Below are positions 36,018 to 49,010 of a stretch of DNA of 64,000 bases, piece after piece (position 1 is the stretch's first letter; each line of letters begins with the position of its first letter). The position numbers and the translations under genes were made by a program. Below the pieces are notes generated by a model. That model was not told where the DNA came from and did no database searches. It saw only the letters and a list, made by a program, of their open reading frames with translations. Origin of the DNA: Sipunculus nudus (taxonomy: Eukaryota > Annelida > Sipuncula > Golfingiida > Sipunculidae); NCBI GenBank assembly GCA_026874595.1, contig CM049306.1, positions 82,360,142-82,424,141 of the forward strand, written 5' to 3'.

Positions 36018-36594
36018 AAACTCCTAATCATGAAATTCAACACAAAAAAAAGTAACTCCTCTTTCAAGATAAGATATGACCTGATCCCTTACAAGGACAA
36101 ATCACTCCATTGACAGAAAATTCATCCAGTAAAATATCGTAATTACACAATATAATACAATTATACTCAGAAGCCTTACGAAGGATACCATTATGTGGAA
36201 GCTGCTTTTCACAGGTTTTATCTGGATTTTTGTAATTGAATCAAATCATGTCTGAAAAATAAATATCACTTACTGTCTCTGTAAAATAGGACAGAGATTT
36301 TTCGATTCTTTCATCAAGAGGAACCAATATTTCATGGAGAGCATTGCGCTGGATTTAGTGGATCCTTTTAGGTTTTGCTGTTTGCACACTTTGATGATGC
36401 AAAAGGGTTGCCTCATTATTAGTAAAATATCTTCACTGAAAACCCATCCTGGATAAAAAGCTCCACTTTGTGTTACCTCTCTTCACGGGTCAACGTCCTC
36501 TGTTTCAGTAAAGCTCAGCTTTCCCTCTCGTGCGGGGTTAAGTGGTTTCAATTTCATAAAAGCTTATACATGTCTGAACATTGATACTGCTTCT
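36018..36594. other. unique non-coding DNA
   Basis: Nothing recognisable. Confidence 0.5.
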
Positions 36595-36800
36595 CAGAGG
36601 CGGACAGAGGATTCTGGATGCGAAGGGTATTTAAATCTGTGTTTCCCTCCTATAAATAAATCAGGGCTCTTATGGTGCAATCATAGGTATTTGATATTTC
36701 CTTTCGGTATTAAGCAGGTACTTATATATTTTCAAGATTTTTTAGGATGAATAAGGATTGCCCCCCCCCCCCCCCCCCCCAAACTCCTTTTCCGCCCCTG
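36595..36800. mobile_element. short hAT-like MITE with a C20 tract
   Basis: The left end CAGAGGCGGACAGAGGA matches the reverse complement of the right end, CAGGGGCGGAAAAGGAG, as an imperfect TIR about 206 bp apart. Twenty consecutive C (36761-36780) lie just inside the right end. The ends resemble those of the 18.2-kb element. No clear target duplication. Confidence 0.55.
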
Positions 36801-38698
36801 CAGGTCGCTGATACTATCAGTATTCGATACATATTTCATACCCTTCAAAATGCTTGTTTTTGTCTTTAAAAAATACACTGCTGGCTATCATGTGTGATCA
36901 GCCTTTTGGTCTCTTTTTTATTTAGTGTATGAAAATATCTGTCCAAAGTGACGGATCCAATGGTTGCGGGCTCATTATGTCAAGGCTCCCTCTATTTTTT
37001 CATAAGCTTTTTTTATTTAGGTTGTTCAAGCGTGGTTTGTCTGAAAGCTTTCCTTAGTCTTGGACATTTTCTTAACTTAACTCCTGTCCTTTGTCAAATC
37101 ATAAATGAACATTTTTTTTCAATATTATTTTATATACGGAGCTTTGGATGTAATATTATGATACCTTACTATATACCAGGTTCGTTACATTATCTTAAAG
37201 CCATGATCATTATATTTCAAAACCCACTATAAATATAAAAAAACGCCTTAATACATCCTATATTTGTTCACAGTCATAAAGGGTAAACTTCTCAGTGAAT
37301 AAGTTCATCTTCACGAATGGAGCATTTATAACTATCGATCTAAAGTTTGTGGTTACAATAATAAATTAACACGTTATAAATCTTTCATGGAATGCGCTGA
37401 TGCGTGGGCTGAGTTTTTATATAAAGGTCAACGCCATTTAACTTCTCAGAATTCATCCAGAGAATTTATCGCTCTTTGAAAACATGAAGAAAATATTGTC
37501 TTGTTCAAAGGAGTTGATAAATCGTTCTTTCAACTTGTAATCACCCACGCACAAGATAGTTAATAAGTCGTACGCACGCGATAGAATTATAACATTTATG
37601 CACGCTACTCTCCATTGTATTTTGCTGATTAGGGAGCAGTCTGTTCAGAGCATACCTCCTTTCTTCAACTTAAGACACGGGTTTAATCGCCAGCAAATTC
37701 ACTCCGCAGATATATTGCCACCATGAGACTGTCGTCGCACTACTGACCTGTTGTATTTCCGTGCCTGACCTCGCAAAAAAATATTGAAACCGCTCATTGG
37801 GGATGCCATTTCGTGTACCGACTATAACTCGATCTGATGTCACAAGTCGCCTGCCCATATCGCTTGTTTTAGAACACAACTTATGCAGCACATTTTGTTT
37901 CAGCAACCTTAAAATTTATTTCTATTAAAGAAAAACTCGGCCAATATGACCATTAGGTATACAGGCCATGTCCGATGCCTCACTGACTCTTCGTCCGTTT
38001 TTGCTGCTTAACTTACTTTTCCAAGTGTAATGTATCCTTAATGGAGAAACGATATCTTCTCCATATGAAAATTTTGCAGCCGCCATCCAGCATACTAACG
38101 CAATTACGTAGCCCAGTGAAAGCCAAGCTGACGAGAGTGTAAAACTCTGTCTCGGGAATATTAGGTTTCATAATAACATTAACCCGCTTGTATCTGTGAT
38201 GGCCTCGCGAAGAAAAAGGTTCCGTTCTTTTCGCTTCAATTCATAATAACATCCGATATAACATTAGCGCGTCTTTGTCACCCAAAGCGTAACAACAACC
38301 GTGAACGAATCGGCTTAGGGTGTCTGAAGATTGTGGATTGATATCTTACCTAGATTATGCATTTAAGGAACCAACAAATGCAGTGAAAGCGAATTGTGAG
38401 AAAGCATTCACTGTATCGGAACATGATCTCATTAAAAGACACAGATACTTAACCCAATTACTGGATAAAAAAGGGGTCAGAAACAGAACACGTTCGGTAC
38501 TTTTGTTCATCTTGCAGATTCAATACCATACGACCAAGGAGAACATCAAGCAGTTATTTTATCTTTGCTATTTCATTTGTGTATCGGATTGTATTCCAGG
38601 TTTCAATTGATAATATTTGATTTGCCTCCCGAGATTATTGGATCATGTCTCGAAGGTTTGATTTACAAGTAATTAAAAAAGGATATGTATGTTGCATC
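36801..38698. other. unique non-coding DNA
   Basis: No supportable gene. The interval 38305-38608 is open on the plus strand with a hydrophilic translation but no ATG, no good splice sites and no family resemblance. Confidence 0.4.
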
Positions 38699-38850
38699 AG
38701 TTTTTAATTCCTGGAATGCAGTATTCTTTACGATATATGGTAAGGTCAAGGACACAAGCTGACGGTTATAGGTTGTATAAGTTTAAAATTCCTGGAAAGC
38801 AGTATTCTTTACCATATATGGCAAGGTGAAAGGCACGATCTGACTACACG
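38699..38850. repeat. 81-bp tandem duplication
   Basis: Two copies with period 81 share AATTCCTGGAA, GCAGTATTCTTTAC and ATATATGG. They have about ten differences over 64 bp, so the duplication is older than the one at 15.7 kb. Confidence 0.85.
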
Positions 38851-41800
38851 TCTTGGCAGACCCAGCGACACTACACGGTACTCCATGGTACAATTAGCAT
38901 CGTCATTTGTACAGTGAAAAATCGTACTGATTTATTGGGGCAGTAATCTGACTGTATCATGGCGGTAGCATCTCCACTCAGCAAAAAAACGGCAGATCAC
39001 TGCCGTCCAGATTACGGTCTTTCTTAAGAGAAGAACAGCTGCTATTTGTCGGAAACAATTGGGTCGGCGTCCCTGGACCGTTCGAAAACTAACCACTGTC
39101 GCTAATAAGCAGCTCTCGGTTAAGATAATCTAATTATTCGGAATATTCAAAACAACATATTACGGATTTCTCCCTTTTACTAGTTGTCTCATTTGTCTTC
39201 CTCTCAGTCTAGAAATAATGTTGTTATGCCACTGGCTAGTCATATTTTTTAAACAAAGAGCGTATCATTAAAATCTGTTGTTATTAGACTGAATTAAATA
39301 TCAGAGCGGAATAGATATTCCGTTTGTGTAAGTGTATTTCTGATTTATTCTATAGTTTGTATATATAAAAGATATACGAATGTTGTTATCTTTTACCAGT
39401 CTTAAGATCGTTACACATTCCTGGATTTTATGGGAATAATTGTTTTGGAAAGTTACATGATGTATTATTATTCTACATGTAGGATATATTGGTAGAATAC
39501 AGGTAAAGCTTATCATGACAAGCAAAACATTTAATCTTCCCGAGCCATTCTTTCTTCAAACAATATTATTTTTTACATACATATTTCGTATATTATACCA
39601 CCACCGTTGTGTTTACCGCCGTTGTTGGTTTGTCTTTGAGAAACTTTACTCCAAAGTTTTTGAAAGCTCTGATAACATTTACTTCTTAGTTCTTTTCGAG
39701 TGAAAAACTATCGACTACACATATCTTTCTGTCATCTTCCCGGGTTTGAGTTAGATTCTCACAAACTAATCTTTTGCTCTTAATATTAAATCTTGTTCCC
39801 AAGGTCGTATACTCCATAGTCTTTTCTCCATTATCGCTCGGTTTTGACTAGGTTTGCGCTAGATCCCCAATACCGCTAATATTACAATACTGAACTTAGT
39901 GTTCACAGGTAAAAGATTTACACCTGATATTTTTATTTCTACCTTGACCTTATTGTCAAGATAAAAAGCCCCATTTACTTCTTATTTGCCGGTAACGGGG
40001 GTCGGGGAAGGCAATTGCAAAATCCTAGTATTGACAGCTTAAGGTGCTAATCTTTGCACTGACGGTTTGGTCGGGGTGTTTCGTCACTCAAACTAAAGAT
40101 TTTACCTTAACGGAGATAGTGTACTGTCCATCGAAAATAATTCCTATATCACTTAAATGTTCACAATAGTAACCAAAATAATGCCAATTTAAACAGCAAG
40201 AAAATAAACCATTATTATTTCTGTGTACACCATTAGAGTTTCCATGACGCACAGAAAACAAATTGGTTCTTTTAAGAAAAGGGAATTCCGTTACAACTAG
40301 CGATTTACCTTACTTATCTGTGGAATTTATGTGATTTTGGCTTACTCCGCGTACATATGGATGAACTTGCAGGTAAATTCTGTTCGGAAAGGTTCTTATA
40401 ACGCCTCTAAGATGAATATTTAAGCATGCTTATCTGCAAGCTGTTAGAAAACACGGGTAATGCGCCATTGTTGACAAAGAGAAAAAACATGTTACTGGAG
40501 ATTCTTGTTGCAAAACGCCAATTGCAAAACTCTGGGTCGTATGACATACCACCAGATGTCCTTGTTTTTTTATATTATTTTGGTGGGCCCCCATATGTTA
40601 TAAACAAGTAGATATAAACAAAACGAACAACCTCTGTAGCGCGAGATCGGCGTTTACTGGTCTTTTTTTTATAAAAAAAAGGTTAAAGGTACTCACTATA
40701 GTTAACATACAAAACATATCAGAATAGGCAGCTTTAACGTGATGAGGCGTATTGTCCTTGTTTTCTTCGCTAGGTCAGATACAGGTGTTGAGACACGCTG
40801 CAGGAGTAAAAATACCCTACAAAGGCAAGTGCATCAAGATGTCTGCGGTTCTCCTCGAATTTCAAATAAAGAAAGCCAGTCATTATTGTCGTCCCGCCTG
40901 GGCGCTATGATTGAGCCGGGAATCTTCAATCAGGAAGTAGAGGGCGAAGCTTTGGCAGAGTCCACGACCGGATGTGTGGAGCTGTGAGCTTTACTCGCAC
41001 CTGGCGCCATGTCATGGCATTCTATAGGAACACGCTACCTGTCACTTTCAACAGCGTTTTTAATTTTTTGCGTGTTGTCCAAGTGGATTTTGCGAACTGG
41101 GAATGACGATCTGAAATCTTAACAATATCATCAGCTTCTTGTTGTAGCTTTTTATAAGCTCTGTGTTTTGCCACTAATGGTTGTGAGGTGTTCTGATAGA
41201 TTAACACAGGAGCGGGCAGAATGGATTTAAATTCACACGTTCCTTGGGGAAGTACATTTCCGTGTACCATGGACCTACAGAAACTACACATCTTCATAAC
41301 GGCTGTCATAAGATAATTGAATATTTGTGATTTAATCCCCCTGTTTATACAAAAAAGCAGATGAGACTTATATAATTGAGTTACTAGTTATCCAAACCAA
41401 GAGAGGTATTGTCATGGGATGTGTCAGTTTCAAATAAAGTCAAGTTAAGCGTTCGTCTGCAGCTTTTACAATCTGATATTAATCTGGAATTGATTGTAAA
41501 AATATATTTGGGACTAACAAAGTATAACAAGAGGTCATTTATATCACAAATTAAGCCTCATCATCCGCAATGCGTTTTCTTGAAGTCGCAGGTTCTTTAG
41601 AGTCCATCTGACATCCCAACAGCCGGGGCGAAATAATGTCAAATTAATCTTTAAGAAATCAGACCAAACGCCAGGCCCCTGCAAACAGACAGACAATACT
41701 ATACCACGTGACGTGGCTTTGAATGAACCCGGAACGTCTTGAGGCCACAACACAGGTTGGCATGGTGAAGACTCAAGATGTACTGTGGGCTTCCGTCCCG

Positions 41801-42566
41801 CACCTAATCAAGGTATATTGTTATATCGGCTAGGCCGGGATTGACAAGTAATTGTTAAAAAAGGTAAAAGCCAACCAGGGCTGTAGTGGGCGCTGCAGTC
41901 AACGTTCATCTAATACAGGTTCAGTCACACAGTTTACATGGTTGACAGGGCAAATTAGCCAGACAACTGACACTTTTTATGTTATGCAATATTGCTTTCG
42001 ATGGAATACTTCAGATTCGACCTCCGAATCTCCTGCCCGATCGATTTTTATTTCGTGACGAGTTGTGTCTTAGATGTCAGCCAATGCCACCTCGCCCGCC
42101 TGGAATTGTTTATTGAGCGACCTCAAACAGCACTGTTATCTCATTAAAGGTCTTATTATGGTACCCGCTATTTTCAATTCCCAGAAGTTCACCAAAATGG
42201 CACTTGCATGGCTTTTCAAACAGTTAATGAACAAGAATAGTAGCTTCCAAAAACAAAAGTATTTATGGAAGTGTTATTTCATTACGCTGCATAAATTACG
42301 AATATCATGACGTCAAAATATCAATAATCTTATGAAATAACATTTTATAAAAGGTTACATTTAATGTAAACATATTATCACTACATCATAAGGTTTGTAC
42401 TGCCACACTAATATAAACTGCAAAACACTCACAAAGCGCCTACCTCCAGCCAACGCCTATATCTACATTCTGTAAAAAGTTCAATGAATGACCAACACTG
42501 GCTCACGTTATAGAAATATACAGAAATCCAAAGAAAATAAATAAAATGGATTCATTCATGAAACCA
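38851..42566. other. unique non-coding DNA
   Basis: About 3.7 kb without a recognised gene or repeat. A near-palindromic T9/A8 run lies near 40662-40682. Confidence 0.5.
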
Positions 42567-43542
42567 GGGGCGTCAATTTATCTTCAAGGGTTAGGGAATG
42601 ACTCGAAGTGGGAGGGTATTGCGACAAATGTTTCATATAAACACACACACACACATATATATATATATATTTTATATATATATATATTCCTTTTAATTTT
42701 TATGTGACACATTTCAAATATATTACAATTAAGTAACAGGTTTTAAATTAGATTTTATGTTTCTCATATAGGTTACTTCTAAACCAGTTTAAGATATACA
42801 GAAAGTAGACCATGGCCAAGGTTTCACAATCAACCGATTGCTGAAGAGGCGTTTGGCCTTCAAGGTCCCAATTAAAGGTCAAAGGTAACATGTAGTCAAA
42901 TTTTATTTTCACCTACATTTATAAATAACCTTCAATTATAATATTAAAAATGAGGTTAACAAAAAAATGATAACAAAACAACGTCAAACTATTTTTAGCG
43001 TCCGAAAACTTATTTGTGCCATCTTACATATGACTGGAACCTAAACTAAATTGAACTTAAATGCGTTTCAATATTAACCCCACATTAAAGGAGGAATTAG
43101 AATTCATTTTCACAATATACTTCTGATTTATCATATATTCAATGAGTAAAATCAACATATCTCAGTACAACCTCATTTTTATGATAAAAGTTGCAGTTTA
43201 TTTGTAAATATAGGTAAACATTTGACCACATTTCACCTTTTGACCTTGAAATGTGACCATGTAGGTCCAATGACTCCTTGGCAGCCGGGTGATTCTGAAA
43301 CCTTGGAATATGGTTATAATTTCTTGTGCGGTTGTCAGCAACGGACAAATAAAATGCCATCTCCAGTGTTAACTAAGCACATTTCAGGGTGTTGGCCGGA
43401 CGACTAATATATATAAATATTATTCTCTGAATAGCAGTGGGGATGATTACTTTGATCATACCCTCTTGCGTAAAGTGGGGGATATAAAAACCCCCCATCT
43501 CCCTCCCAATCCCCCAACCCTCCCCCGTATTGACGTCCCTGA
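42567..43542. mobile_element. hAT-like MITE with (CA)n(TA)n, copy C
   Basis: Left TIR CAGGGGCGTCAAT and right TIR (as reverse complement) CAGGGACGTCAATACGG. The flanks are ATGAAAC and ATGAATAC, an imperfect 8-bp target duplication as expected for hAT. A (CA)n(TA)n tract at 42643-42687 precedes the shared word TATGTGACACATTTCAAATA. The right part matches the 16-kb copy (ATGATTAC, AAACCCCCC, CCCGTATTGACGTCCCTG). About 600 bp of extra internal sequence, including TGACCTTGAAATGTGACC, makes it longer than the other copies. Confidence 0.65.
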
Positions 43543-45027
43543 TGAATACATTAAGGCATACTGACAACAAGCAAATTCTTAAACAAAGAAACAGAGAAAT
43601 TTCCTTTGTCCGTCCTTCCACAAAAGTTAATGAAAAATCATAAAGAACTTTTACAAATATCCAATGGCTATTGTTTTTCTCAATTTCTGACTGGTGTCGG
43701 ATTATAAAAGTGGCCGAGCTGTGAAGTGGGGACGTATTTGTAGCGGAGCATGGTCTTGATACATGCCACATACAATTCCGCCCACAAGACCGTCGAAGGA
43801 TGCACCCTAAGCCGGCAAACGGCAGCTACCACACATTAACAACTCCATGTCACGACCGCTGGATGTTATTATGACGTCATTATTAGTGTCATTGATCTAA
43901 CCGTGCATACAATTTTAATGATTACGTCACCAATTATGATTACATAGAATCATAGATCTCATAGTTCTCATATAATCTTACTCAATTGTGCAGTGGGATG
44001 GGCCACAGTCCAATGCAGATTTGCACAAAATTTAGTTGGACCGATATATTTATGGAGAATTATAAGTTTATGAAGAGACATGCATTGCGGCAAACCAAAA
44101 CGGGCGAATTCGGCTAGGTCCAGATCATTATTTCAATTTTATCGATTTAGCTTGGACACACAAACCATGATCACATAATCCTCTAAAACTTTGGTTGGCG
44201 TAGGTAATAAGGTAAGTAGATATGTGATACTTTTGTTGAGATTTGCCAGATGTGGACTACGGCTGGCTTGTCTCAGCACTTTTGCCTGGTGTTTATTTGT
44301 CTCATTAACCTATCAGCCGAACCAGAGCAAAGTTAATATAAGAGAAAACCAGTCACAGATGAATATTAAAGGTAAAATCCATATAATTATTAAATTACAA
44401 TGTTTTAAGATGAGATAATCCGAAACCATTGCCCAGGAAAGAGCAAGTTTATTCATATTTGATGAGTGGGCTAACTTTCTGTCACATAACATTTTCCTCT
44501 TACCTATATTAGCATATGCACAAAAAAATCTTTAAGTTAGATATAAAATATACCTGAACTATATTAAAGCTTGTCAGGCCACATATTTATGGATTTCTAA
44601 AGTTAACTGAATGCAGTATGTAGGGCAATACTGGTTTCCCACGAACCTGCGCATTGCGTTTTTTTATCCACCGCGGTTATTGTCACGTGCAAGACAGCCA
44701 ACGTCTCTGACAGGAAGCTGACACTCTCAAATCCTCGTCGTCAAAGATAGGATAGGTACGTAGGAAGTTGGGTTATAGGGAAATAACCCTTCTTTGTGTC
44801 TGATTGAGACCCGAACACCCGGGTGTCAGTCTTTGTAGAAAGGTGTCTGTAGATCTATACGCTCCTCGCGCAGCGGTCATACACTGCAGTCCTCCTTGAC
44901 ATCGTTTCGTGTACCCGCTGCTTTCTGTGGCAAGGTTCTCTGGGCAGGAACACCAGGATGGGCACACAACAAAGACTTGTAATCACACCACTGAAATTAA
45001 ATTGTGTATCCAACCAAGATTTTAAAC
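43543..45027. promoter_or_regulatory. unique DNA with paired CRE-like sites
   Basis: No gene. ATGACGTCAT (43871-43880), a perfect CRE/ATF palindrome, lies 50 bp from TTACGTCA (43922-43929), with TAATGATTA and CAATTATGATTA homeodomain-like words between and after. This clustering may be regulatory, but AT-rich DNA produces such words by chance. Confidence 0.2.
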
Positions 45028-45143
45028 ATGAGACACCCGCTCTCGTTGGTTTGATTACACCGGGACATTAGCTCTCATTGGTATGATTAAGTCCCCCTAT
45101 GCCAAAACGGGTGATATCAGACCAACGACAGCGTGTGTCTCAT
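45028..45143. mobile_element. 116-bp foldback element
   Basis: Terminal arms of 28 bp (45028-45055 and 45116-45143) match in inverted orientation at 25 of 28 positions; each starts ATGAGACAC. The 60-bp loop contains a further direct partial copy of the arm (GCTCTCATTGGTATGATTA against GCTCTCGTTGGTTTGATTA). No target duplication is obvious. It could be a tiny MITE or a structured transcript; a MITE is more likely. Confidence 0.6.
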
Positions 45144-45365
45144 AGTGCTGTGTATCACCGCTGTGTGAGAAGCGTAATCGGTAGATCGGTGTGTCATGTC
45201 ATGACTGTATAACTCCAGCTATCTCTGACCTTACTCGCACAACAGTGATACAGTATATTCAGAAGTAACTTATACCACTTAGGCTTCAGATTATTTTTTT
45301 CAGTCTGTCAGTTTTATTATACACATGCTAACAGAGAGTACACATTACAAGCATATATTGGGGCC

Positions 45366-45420
45366 TGGACAGTCGAGTGGTGACAAACGCCGCTGGGAAG
45401 ACAGGTTTGATTCCGGGTTG
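45366..45420 (+). mobile_element. tRNA-like SINE head
   Basis: AGTCGAGTGGTGACAAACG resembles a Ser/Leu-type box A. GGTTTGATTCCGGG (box B-like) follows about 32 bases later. No full cloverleaf forms. It is likely the head of a decayed SINE. Confidence 0.35.
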
Positions 45421-46628
45421 CCTCTCAAGACTACCGTATGCAACCTTCTGTGCCATGGAGAGTACCTAGCATTAGTTATTATAACCGTTTGTACCATCCA
45501 TGTAAAACTTATAAAGTTTACAGACTTGGGTAAGGGAGTCCAAGTGAATACAACATAATCTCAGAGGTGCAACCTTTTCGTATCTTAGTTTTGAGCGGAA
45601 GAAAATATAATGGCTTACAGTGCCTAACTTGGATATATGGGGTACAACAGAAAACATTTGTAACCTCTAGTTTGGTCGAGAAGAGTGAAATAGAAAAGGA
45701 CAGTGCTTGCGTAACTATTTTTGTCTACAGTCAACCGTAGTAATATGCAGAAAAAAAACTTTTTTCTTTAGGTCGATGGAACAGGAATTGTATGAAGCGT
45801 TTGTTAGCGTATGTATATCAATAGGTCTAGCGCTATAACCCAGGGGGATTCCAACAAAGTGTGCGCTTGTGGCGCACATGCTTAAGAGCCGTACATATAT
45901 TTCCGGAAGGCGTTTACTTTCAGCGACAGTCAGTGAATAGGTCAGCAAAAAACAGCAACTGTTACTGCATTTTAGTCGAATGATTCATGTATAGTGTTAC
46001 ACGGGGCAAACAGTAAGGACGTAAAAAGTTACATAATACAGAACAGAACAACTATTGTGACTCTTACAGAATCTTTTATTTCAAAAAGGGCGAAGTACGC
46101 GGGCGTTCTGTTGTCATTATATTTTTAAAAAGACAGAAATGATACGGGCTGCTTACAATTTTGTCCCCTTCTTTATTTTCAAAATGACATGAGGCATTCA
46201 GACATTGTGAATATTTTCCTTGAAATATGCATTTGAGTGTACACTCTTAAGATAACTAGATTAAAAATGTAATACCAATGGCGTCATACCCGTGTATAAT
46301 ACGTTTCACAGAGAGGAAAAAATATAGTTTGTCCCTAAATCATTAACAAACATAAAAGAATATTTCAAGTTTTGTGTTCAATATTTTGTTGTATGTTACA
46401 TGCTTAGAACGTGGTTTTTCTATGTCCTTTTCCGCCATACTTTGTTAGTAACTCATCTATATAGTGGGACTAGCCTACGTAGTAAGCCTCTATATAAAAT
46501 ATTGGTGTGCGAGGGAGGACACAGAATTTTAAATGAATCATATAATTAGCTTAAAATAAACAAACGTGGGTCTTTATCTGGGTGCGTGAAACATTTCTCA
46601 TAAGTTAAAACATGAAAATGTGCAGGTT
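45421..46628. other. unique non-coding DNA
   Basis: No gene or clear repeat. Confidence 0.5.
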
Positions 46629-46649
46629 GCTGCAAGCTCCGCTTGCAGC
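46629..46649. repeat. perfect 9-bp hairpin
   Basis: GCTGCAAGC and GCTTGCAGC flank a TCC loop. The sequence downstream (CACTAGGTGGCACTATTTAAG, then TGACCTTGACCC) looks like a dispersed repeat whose boundaries I cannot set. Confidence 0.6.
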
Positions 46650-48479
46650 CATTATTTTTCTGTTTTAGTCACTAGGTGGCACTATTTAAGGGACCAGGCA
46701 GTAAATCTTATGTTTGGGTTTCCATGATGGATGAATCTGAAACCTAAAAAGCCAATCAGAAGAAGGACTTTAAAAACTTACTCCTCTCTGTGACCTTGAC
46801 CCTTAAGCAAAATGTCATGTCTGGTTAGAAACTTGCCAGCATCGCTTCCTAACTTTGCACCTTGATAATATGTTTCATTTTCTTATTTGAGCTAGAAAAC
46901 AAGTAAGGTGTATTAGTTAAAGGTTTCTTAGCTAGATTATTTTGGTTAAGGCGGGACATTTAGTAATACTAGTCAGTGGCACCACTAAAATGCATGCAGT
47001 GCTCTTCCTCTCTGTATAGAGACGGATACCACGTGAAGGTCATGTGGGAGAGGAAACAAGCTTTCGCTATATTCTAAAATGAAAAACACATGGAGATAAG
47101 GCCTCAGCAGAATTAAAGGCAGTAAACAGTACATTGCAAGAGCCTGCCTTCACAGGATGGAGATTTAAACAAGGCCGAGGACAGAGTAATATTCCGGAAG
47201 CATCTGGTCACCGTCTTCTCAAATCGGATGATGATCCGCAATAGCCTCAATGAGATGTCATGCTGAATTCATTTAACCAATCTGCCAAGACTGCTGGAGC
47301 ATGCATACAGCGGGCTTGCCGTAGGCAGTTTGTCCTATATATAGATACGGACCTCTTGAGGTCGTCTACAAACAGTCCCCAGGCAGCTTGTTCGTAGAGT
47401 GGTAAGGTGTGGATGTAATATAGAGTAAGGGGGAAACACTGCTAATAAAACACTACACCCTAACTTCCCTTTTTTTTTAAAGTAGAAAGCCATTTAGTAT
47501 GCCCTTACATTGTATGAATTTAACATCAATAAAAAGTTCAATGTACACTCTATGAAATTAACTGATTTAAACACTTGGTTTTGTGATTTTTTTAATACTT
47601 TGTTGTACAGTTTGTTGTAAGAGTTTTTTTGTCTGAGCGTCCAAAATAAAAGCTTACTGTTGCACGATATCGTCAGTCTCTATAAAACACTGATGTTAAT
47701 ATGAAGCGTTGCAGACCCTGACCATGCATATGATACAAGGCCATGCAAAACGAATTGTTGTTCTTCGAATTCATCTATCAAATTGTTTGTTGATCAATAT
47801 TTATTCATATGAAGACCAGGTAATTGGTAATGTTGCCAATTTGTGCTATGGCACAATTTCTCTAACGGAATTCTGAAAGTTGTGGAAAAAGGACTTTTTG
47901 AGTTGACCATTTACACAATTTTAATAACTGGGGCATTTTTTTTGTTCATTTTCCGTCCAAGCTGGCACAATTCCACGCATTGTAAAAAAAAACCGTGCAT
48001 TCGTATCGTATATTTGTTCCCAAGGTTAGTAGAAACAATATTTTTGTGTATGACCTAAATACAATTAAATATTTTTAAGAGGCCTTTGTAACCCTGATAT
48101 TGCACAAAAAAAAATATATTAACATAAATAACAAAAATACAGGTATAATTAATATTGACAATCTTTTGATCATTATATATTAAAAATAAAATTTATTTCA
48201 AATACCGGCGTGTAGATATTATTTTCATGTCTGCATGATGTATTTTTCTAGAATTCTCTGTATATATAGTATTATGACCTTTGGCATATGGTGAAGTCTC
48301 GCGAGAACACGCGTGGATTGATGGATGTGATATGCACAAAATATGTTAGCATCAGGGACTTTATGTTTATTTTTCACTTTGACAGTGTCATATTGTTCGT
48401 CTTGGATTTTAACCCAGATATGATTTGACACTGACCTCTAAACGACCTTGGGTTCTCGTTGCTACTGGTCACCGACCAT
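46650..48479. other. unique non-coding DNA
   Basis: No gene. Short frames only. Confidence 0.5.
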
Positions 48480-49010
48480 TGAATAACATCAGGTACGGGA
48501 GGAAAATGGCCTGAATCTGTATCGTGTGTAATAATACAGGCCTCAAGAGCGTCTGGTTGTCGGCAGACACCGTTAATGGGGGATCGGACCTGTTACACGC
48601 TGACAACAGTGACATTGAAGTTGTCAGGTTCCCCTCATCCCATCACCCCCTGTTGATAACAACGAGTAATTGGCCAGACCCCTAGAGGTCCGTCTCCGAA
48701 ACGGAAGCAAGCTCCAACGAGAAATATGGTTGGCGGGCGGAACTTTCCGCCGGGACGACTCAACCCCGACTGTGCAGGGCGCTCAACGCTCTGGCGGAGT
48801 GTTTGATGGCCCGATCGCCTTGGAATCTCCTATCTTAAATCCTAAATTGAATGTCGTCTTTAAAGTGTGTCCTGGATCGAAACAGGATGTTCTGCTTAAT
48901 CAAATATCGACGCAGACGATGAAAGCCAGGGCTAATTAAGGACTAGGGTCAATTGACGTGTTTAGACAATGGGCATTGACTTTTCATTTAAAGTCGGATT
49001 GATCTGTCAG
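48480..49010. promoter_or_regulatory. candidate conserved non-coding element
   Basis: This block is more GC-rich and complex than its AT-rich flanks. It holds GAGTAATTGG, GGCTAATTAAGG, GACAATGGGCATTGAC (Sox-like ACAATGG) and GCTTTGACAGACAAATGG. An 89-codon plus frame (48670-48939) spans it but starts within the block and shows no known domain. Composition alone suggests selective constraint. Confidence 0.25.

Noticed and set aside
35207-36055. 282-codon plus-strand frame and overlapping 174-, 132- and 101-codon frames
   Set aside because: They are produced by the CT/GA low-complexity tract, which has no stop codons in several frames. Serine/leucine or arginine/glutamate runs are not a protein.
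38305-38608. Hydrophilic open frame
   Set aside because: Starts with GTG, not ATG, lacks credible splice acceptor or donor and matches no family I know.
43373-43771. 132-codon minus frame sharing a RDVNT...GGxFYI segment with the frame at 16219-16401
   Set aside because: The shared residues come from the same MITE right end in both places, so the similarity is repeat homology, not a protein family.
44190-44218. Splice donor AAG|GTAAGT at 44212
   Set aside because: No upstream open frame or exon-like sequence ends there.
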